From: Lonicera japonica
Lineage: Eukaryota; Streptophyta; Magnoliopsida; Dipsacales; Caprifoliaceae
Assembly: GCA_021464415.1 (NCBI GenBank)
Contig: CM038471.1
Coordinates: 32,089,234 to 32,153,233, forward strand
Length of the DNA stretch: 64,000 nt
Direction: 5' to 3'
The notes beneath the pieces were generated by a model. That model ran no database searches and was not told where the DNA came from. It saw only the letters and a list, made by a program, of their open reading frames with translations. Shown in pieces: positions 58,035 through 64,000 of this stretch. Numbering within the stretch: position 1 is the stretch's first letter; each line of letters begins with the position of its first letter. Made by a program: the position numbers and the translations under genes.

Positions 58035-58048
58035 GTTTATATACTGGA
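58035..58048 (-). promoter_or_regulatory. TATA box of the PMD pseudogene
   Basis: On the minus strand CCAGTATATAAACC lies about 140 bases upstream of the ATG at 57896, followed by a CTTTCTCTCTCTAG-rich leader. TTGTCACACAACA precedes it by about 20 bases. Confidence 0.5.
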
Positions 58049-58439
58049 TACGTCTGTTGTGTGACAAATGGCCCATCTGAGAGCTCTTATTAAACATTGT
58101 TTAAGGTCTAGGGGGCATGACTCTTATTGACTTAACTAAAGTGACAAGAACTATATTTGTACTGAGAGACCCAAATAACACCTTTTTTGAGGTATGTTGT
58201 TTATCTTGCTTAATTCTACTTAACTTTTTTCTATGTTGTGGGGGCATTAGAGTATCAACAGAGCTCATTACGTCTCACATAAACAACTTAAATAAAAGAA
58301 AAAGACAAGAAGTAAAGCAAAGTAAAACATACAACAGTAAATTCCTAAGGGAAAAATGATTTATTTCATTGATAAGCAAAAGTGATTATAGGGAGGCCCT
58401 AAGAGTTCTATTATAAAATGAAAGTAAAGACATCAGGAA

Positions 58440-59010
58440 ATTCTAAAGCTACCAAGCTGCCCCACCTATGTTAAGCCTCATCACCATCCCTAGAGGGTGA
58501 AGGCTTCCCAGTCCCCACTTCTACAGCAGGTCGGGCTCCTTATCCCAAATCAACTAAAGAATGGCTAGAATGTCTCCTCTCTTCTCCAAAATCTTGGCCT
58601 AGAGCTCTGGAGTTAAACCCATATTAAAAGGGAGCTTGAGCCCCTCAAGGTTGTCAGGAAGCTGCAAGATGAGCTCTCGGTACTTGAAGAAGCCTGTTAT
58701 GGAGGCATTGCTGATCTTTTGAAGTGGTCTTCCTTAAGTGCATAAAGTCTCTATTGCCTGAAGCTCGATGACGGGAAGGGAGTCCTTGAGCTTTTTGCTC
58801 TCCTTCTTTGGCTTATAAATTTGACCCCTCACAGCCTCGTTCTGCTGACGAGCAGAAGAAAGCTTGTCATCCCTGACGACCAATTGGCTCTAGAGCTCTT
58901 TGAGACTCCTAATAGCCTCCTCCCTTCGATGACGTTCTAACTCAAACAAGTTTCAGGGCCACTTCCCTACCTTTACGGTCGAGGCCACTTTATTGATCGA
59001 ATCAATAAAG
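58440..59010 (-). pseudogene. Coiled-coil coding remnant
   Basis: Read leftwards: EDFIDSINKVASTVKVGKWP, a TGA, then NLFELERHRREEAIRSLKEL, a TAG, QLVVRDDKLSSARQQNEAVR and KPKKESKKLKDSLPVIELQA, then a further stop; in the same frame further on, ITGFFKYRELILQLPDNLEG, LKLPFNMGLTPEL. Heptad-rich and charged, as in the gag or accessory proteins of plant LTR elements. Stops are TAG, TAA and TGA. No family assigned. Confidence 0.4.
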
Positions 59011-59750
59011 TCTTCCAGAGAGAAGAATAAGAAAATGATAAAGTGGAAGACTTTGGACAGTAGGTGAAGAAAAAATGGGACAATATGCTAAACAAAAGTT
59101 TATGTAATCAAAATATTATATTAATTGCTACTACATGCTTCCGGGTACTTTCTTAAACAAAAAATTGAATCAAACCTGGCTCTATATTTTAATGAAACTC
59201 ATAACATCTACAATATATCTAGTTTAATAAAATTGACCCAGGTAATGTTGAAAAAAAATACACGATTTTGTTTTTATTTTAATAGAAATATGTAGTACTT
59301 ATTGAGAATGATCGGCTATAACCACTGATTTCATGTGGGAAAATTGTAGAACTCATCCTTACTTTTCAATAATGAACCTACTCCCCCTTTCATGGGAAGG
59401 GTAAATTATTGAATTTTTTGATGAATTTAATGCCCAATGTCAGATTGAAATTTTTGATGAATTTGGTAGAAATATTCGTTTCGCAGTCAGTATGGAGATG
59501 TCCCACAAATTTTGACAAAAAATTCAATCCAAAGTTATCTTTCTAGAGCACATGGTACCCTCCATATATGTTAATTTGCTACTATAAGCTAGATGTTTCA
59601 AGTGGACTCCACCCTTTTAGATATTTGGAGGATTTCATTAACTCGTATGAAAGATATACCTATAAAACTTTGTCATCTAACGTTAATGTTTTTATACTTT
59701 GCGTTAGCACTGGTTATATCCTTCAATATCATTTATCTTGTAGAGCACCT
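59011..59750. other. Upstream region of the TNL pseudogene
   Basis: Contains the third copy of the TNL-upstream module (AAGTGGAAGACTTTGGACAG at about 59035, ACATGCTTCCGGGTACTTTC at about 59131). Confidence 0.5.
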
Positions 59751-60790
59751 ATGGCTATTGTGAAAGCCCGAGAAGCTGCTTCTTCAACTTCTACATATAG
59801 TTGTGATGTATTCTTCTTCTTGATCGAGCATTAGAGATAAATACACGTGTACAAACTTTACCCATCACCTTTGCACAGCTTTGGTGCAAACAGGATTTCG
59901 ATTTCTTAGACACTGGCGATATAGAGAGGGGAGAGAGTATTAAGCCTGGATTATTGGAGAAAGCAATCAAAGAGTCAAAGATCTCATTAATTATAATTAA
60001 AGGACTATTGCACATGTTGCCTCAACGAACTTGTGTTGATACTTGAATCCAAAATAACCTGTGGACTTGTAGTTTTGCTGGGATGGAATTGAAAAACCAA
60101 GCTGATGGGTAAGTTCCAAACAAGTCATTTCGTATGCACCATTTTTTGCACGAGTTTGCCATATTTTTCCATCATTAAAGAACGTCACCATGAACCTAAC
60201 AGCCTATTAGTTGTAGGCATTAGAATGAGGACCATGTACTACTATTTTCTTATACTTTATTTAACACTTCAAAACTATTTAACAAATTCCATGCGTTTGG
60301 AATCACAGGCCCGGGGTTGGATTTTTAGGATATTAGGAATGTAGAACTACCAAGTGTGTGCATACTACAAAAATTTTAACTGCCTTATTAAGACATATTT
60401 TGTTTATTTTTCTGCTATAATTTGTATTTTTTTTTAGTAACATATTTGTTCTACTTGCTAAGCGATTTACATTGCAATTTGTAGGCCTCACTCGATCAAA
60501 AGTTTATCGAGAAAATTTTAGAAGTGATCGGAGACAACCCCGACGGGCTTCGGATGTTACTCCACACTTACTTGGAACACATTCCAGAGCCAAAGATGTT
60601 AATATGCAGTTACAAGACGGTCCAAATGATTATAGTTGTAGCATATACCATTGCCAAATTAATTTGTTAATTATATTCGAAATTTTGAGGATCATGCTGG
60701 TTGTAGCTTTCTAGATTGGAAATATCAAACCAAACGATCGGAAATATTAATTTTAAGACTTATTTCTCAATCGAATTTCAAGATCTTTCA
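59751..60790 (+). pseudogene. TNL resistance gene remnant (TIR and start of NB-ARC)
   Basis: From ATG 59751 the frame reads MAIVKAREAASSTSTYSCDV, the TIR start, then loses frame in the sequence corresponding to FLSFRG. TIR words continue in shifting frames: ALVQTGFRF, IERGESIKPGLLEKAIKESK, ISLIII. The TIR exon ends ELKNQADG at a GGT/AAG donor (about 60109). A second exon starts after TTTGTAG at 60484: ASDVTPHLLGTHSRAKDVNM, QLQDGPND, matching the linker before the P-loop of the intact gene. The P-loop itself is missing; after that NYIRNFEDHAGCSFL (about 60672) corresponds to the intact gene's post-P-loop segment. Many lesions; not functional. It is on the opposite strand to the intact TNL, 14.5 kb away. 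Confidence 0.8.
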
Positions 60791-61038
60791 GATTTTGCAA
60801 ATTGACAAACCGAACTGATAGGTAAGATCCTAATTAAACAAGTCATTTCACATGCACCATATTTTGTTCGAGGTGATATATTTTTTCATCCTTCAAGAAA
60901 GTCATTATGATCCTTACAGCCTGTTAGTTATAGGCATTAGAATTTATATAAGGACCATGTGCAACTACTTCATTAATTTGTTATACTTTAATTATTTAAC
61001 GTACACTTCAACCAATTCAATGAGGTTTGCATTCACAT
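60090..61038 (+). repeat. Diverged direct duplication around the TNL pseudogene
   Basis: About 220 bp at 60090-60310 recurs at about 60797-61038: both start at a splice-donor-like GATGGGTAAG / GATAGGTAAG and share AACAAGTCATTTC, ATGCACCAT, CTTACAGCCTGTTAGT or CTAACAGCCTATTAGT, and AGGACCATGT. The left copy is the intron following the TIR exon, so the right copy suggests a second partial TNL unit in tandem. Confidence 0.7.
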
Positions 61039-62585
61039 GGCGACATCACTACACCGAAAGCCATGATTTTTAACCGGATTGCTTTTGGGCTTTCCGGATA
61101 TTTGACGGGTGTAACCGTTGTAATCGAATACTATGTGTTGGTACTAGTCCTTATTTTAGGTAGTGGCTATTTTGCATGCACACCATTTTTTATTTAGTAA
61201 TACTTTATTTTTCATTCGCCCCACAATAAGCGTGTAAGTGCACGTTTCTCATTTTATGATGGCTGAATATAAATTTGAAAATGCCTTTCTCGCACCATAA
61301 GCACCAAGTATGTAAGTTTATACTCGGCTTGTCATTAGGCAAGTAACATGCACTTACTCGTTTGTCATGGACAAATGAAAAGTGCAGTATTATCAAGTTT
61401 TTTTTTGTTAAAGTGCCAATAGCAGCTGTCTTATTTTATTTTTATTTCTTTTTTCTTCAAAATAAATAAATAAAACTTTCTTGCAAGGATAAAAACATTA
61501 GCCACATTCTCCTCGCTTGTTTCTAGGGTTTGAAATTAGTGTCAGAGACATGATTTCAACCAAAGCTACTACTAAGAAAATAAAAACAGACAAAACAAAC
61601 TCAAACTTTAAATATTTACACAAAAGTCCATGTATTACTATACGTACCTATAAAAAAATCCTAACCTTGTTTGATTATACATCTTAGGAAGTATAACCTT
61701 CACTTAGATACAACCAATTACTAACTGCAATTAATTTTTTGGAGAAGAAATAGTGAAGATGCATCCTTTTCCAGATTTCTGGAGGAGAAATATATAGCAT
61801 TACTTCCTACCAGAAGTCTGAATTATGCACAATCCTAACCTTGACAGATTTGTTAGGGAATTTTGGTACAATCTACCTATGGATTTAGAAATAAATTTGT
61901 TATGATGCATTGATCATTTGGTCCCTAAACACCAACTTTGGAATTTATTCTTCATAATGTGGACTCAACAACGCGTTTTTCATTCGCGAGTACATGTATA
62001 TTGTTACTTGACTCAAACTTCTTCTAAATTATTTCACTCGACAATAAAATGTAATCATTTTATCTCTGGGAAAAATAAGAAAATATAGCTGAAAAAAATA
62101 AATATTTCATTGCAGGTTGCCAAGGAAAATGGGAGAATTCTACAATCGCCTAATCTTCATCATCTATAACCACACAATTTTTGGAAAGTCAATTTCACAC
62201 AAAAGGAAAATCACAAATACGTTAAATATATTGGGATAAAATACAAAGGAAGCCCATATTTCATGTATCAAATAATATATATATATATATATATATACTA
62301 GATCACATGTATACACGATACGTGTATTATTTAAATATATTTAATTTAAATAAAAATATAAAATGAAAATGTTAAATAGTTTAATAAGTTAAACAGTAAA
62401 TTATTTTATTAAAGATTTATTATTTTAATATTCTTAAAAGCTTTTTTTTTTCAATTAAAAAAGAGATCGTAAAAATAAAATAAATAATTCAAAAAAACAG
62501 AGGGATGGACTTCTAGTAGCCCGGGGGCACCGCCCCCCGATGTTTTCAATCTCCTGTCAGCTATGTAACGAATTTTTAAGAAATA
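61039..62585. other. AT-rich intergenic DNA
   Basis: No gene seen. (AT)n at about 62275-62297 and a short GC hairpin, GGGGGCACCGCCCCC, at about 62523-62537. Confidence 0.4.
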
Positions 62586-62795
62586 AATGCCCCTTTTGAA
62601 CTTGTTTATTTACTAACTCTGCCATTCTCTAATTGCTTGTGTATATATATAACAACTTGATGCCCTCCTCGATCATACTTATTTACAAGTTTGCTATTCT
62701 TTAATTGTCTTGGTGTGTGTATAATATATGCAACTAAATGCCCTCCTTGATTTTACTTATTTACAAGTATGCCATTCGATATATAATATTTAATT
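62586..62795. repeat. Short tandem repeat, about 2.7 units of 76 bp
   Basis: ATGCCC[CT][TC]... units, each with ACTTATTTACAAGT[TA]TGC or a close variant followed by a CATTCT/TATTCTTTAATT block and TGTGTATA. Units start near 62587, 62661 and 62738. Confidence 0.7.
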
Positions 62796-64000
62796 AGATT
62801 TATCAATTGAACAAAATAAAACCGAGCCATCAAAGACTCAAATTAGAGTCGCATATTCATTGTCATCAAATACATAAAGAGTATCTTAATATTTAAAAGT
62901 GAGAGATACTTAAATTTGTACTTCTTTTATAATCGTGCATTTAACTAAGTAATTTAACTTTTGTCTTTTTCTCTATTTTTTTATCTTTTCTTCATTCTAA
63001 TTCATTAATTATTCTATCATTCTATGTCAACAAAGAAGGACATATTTAGTAGCATAAATAATAAGGTTATCATGAATCAATTCTAAATTATAAAAATTCG
63101 TCGAGAACAGTTATAGTAATACTTTGATATACTTTTTTTTAATAACATATTTTGAGAATTTTTTTTTTGTTTTGATACGGTACTTTGAAAAAAAATAATT
63201 AATCAAGGCTTATGATACTTTTTAATTTATTAGTTTTCAATGTAAACAACCCCCCCCCCCCCCCCCCCCGGCCTCACTCCATCCTTGCTGATATAGGTTC
63301 ATGGGGGTTGAAATTGGTCTTGGATTTATATAATTTAAAAAAAAAATATTTATATTATATTAAAAATATGTAACTCTGCACAATGTGCAAGTGTTCTAAA
63401 AGATAAATTTATAGTAATATGATACTTAATATATAAAATAACAACCTAAGTATTAACGACTTAGTAGTACCAATTTAGGTTTAATAATAAACTTTTTTAA
63501 TACTAATATGTCAGGGAGTTTTATAACTAATTGTAATTTTGAATATTTTATAAATTTAACCTTCGATAATAATATGGTTATTAATTAGTAAAGTTATAGT
63601 ATAATTTAACTACAACAGTATAACTAAAATTCACATTCATTTTTTCATGACCATGTGAACTAAAAAATATTTTTGTTAGAGTGTCTACAACAATTTTGTA
63701 TATTCTTGTTTTGTGTAAAGTTTGCATTTCTTATAAAAATTTTGTTCTCTAGCAATATTTTAAGATATTTGGACATGTAAGATTTGTGTAAAAATTTGGT
63801 GTATAAAATATTGAGGGAGCCTAAAAATTATGAAGTAATTATTGGGCCAAGATTATTAGTCCCATTGCCGAATGGGCCTAGCCTTGTGCATTAACAGATG
63901 CCTAAGTTTAATTACAGAACATTCCTGGAATGGAACGCCGATAGAGAGATCTCATTGCTGAGTAAGGTGTGCTTAGACTGACGCGGTTATGTTGTGGGCG
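62796..64000. other. AT-rich DNA to the window end
   Basis: A run of 20 C lies at 63250-63269. The last 160 bases become less AT-rich (ATTGGGCCAAGATTATTAG and on) but no frame can be assigned before the window ends. Confidence 0.4.

Overview
This is nuclear DNA of a flowering plant, most likely a eudicot. The support is an intron-rich TFIIE-alpha gene, an intact five-exon TIR-NB-ARC-LRR resistance gene with a second broken copy, a CLE peptide gene, plant-type Ty1/copia and LTR elements, MULE/MuDR and hAT-type elements, AT-rich intergenic DNA and GT-AG introns. Nothing bacterial, organellar or CRISPR-like is present. The species cannot be named from the sequence.

Layout. 1-6779 (+) holds all but the first residues of TFIIE-alpha (general transcription factor IIE, large subunit) in nine exons. 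Its second intron contains an antisense, exon-intron-bearing fragment of TAF2 (a TFIID subunit). Its last intron contains a hAT-like MITE sitting inside an otherwise open exon-like sequence. 9.2-9.55 kb holds a CLE signalling-peptide gene with a recognisable C-terminal peptide but a broken N-terminal frame. 10985-17591 is a complete, recent Ty1/copia element with near-identical LTRs and a perfect target-site duplication, but with four stops and a deletion in gag-pol; its gag start codon appears to lie in the LTR and to be spliced on. 21351-22262 is a Pack-MULE with a perfect 9-bp duplication, carrying what looks like the first exon of an AP-5 mu subunit gene.

22.3-35.5 kb is a nested retroelement cluster: the 3' part of a large LTR element with hairpin-bearing tandem repeats (24.65-25.6 kb) and its LTR; a gag-only, Sirevirus-like copia element; and a solo LTR with a perfect TSD. 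The last two split a GRF zinc-finger reading frame. 35.66-36.0 kb is a minisatellite built from palindromes, followed by a degenerate MuDR transposase on the minus strand (36.9-38.1 kb) and a 0.6-kb repeat present as a tandem pair, with a third copy at 51.8 kb that is split by a MITE.

41006-45291 (-) is the one apparently intact protein-coding gene wholly inside the window: a TNL resistance gene (TIR, NB-ARC, LRR, C-terminal jelly-roll domain; 1,093 codons). A decayed TNL relative lies at 59.75-60.8 kb (+), and the two share an upstream sequence module. Between them are a MULE with 160-bp terminal inverted repeats (45971-47128), an LTR fragment, a Ptta/En-Spm-type transposase fragment, a SINE, a plant-mobile-domain pseudogene (54.7-57.9 kb, -) whose intron carries an 11-unit 69-bp minisatellite, and a coiled-coil coding remnant.

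Overall: two functional-looking genes (TFIIE-alpha and the TNL), one small signalling-peptide gene of uncertain state, and a dense, nested transposon landscape that has repeatedly captured or interrupted coding exons. I see no multi-gene pathway or operon-like system. The most unusual items are the TAF2 fragment antisense inside TFIIE-alpha, the split exon in its last intron, the LTR-borne spliced gag start, and the palindromic minisatellite.
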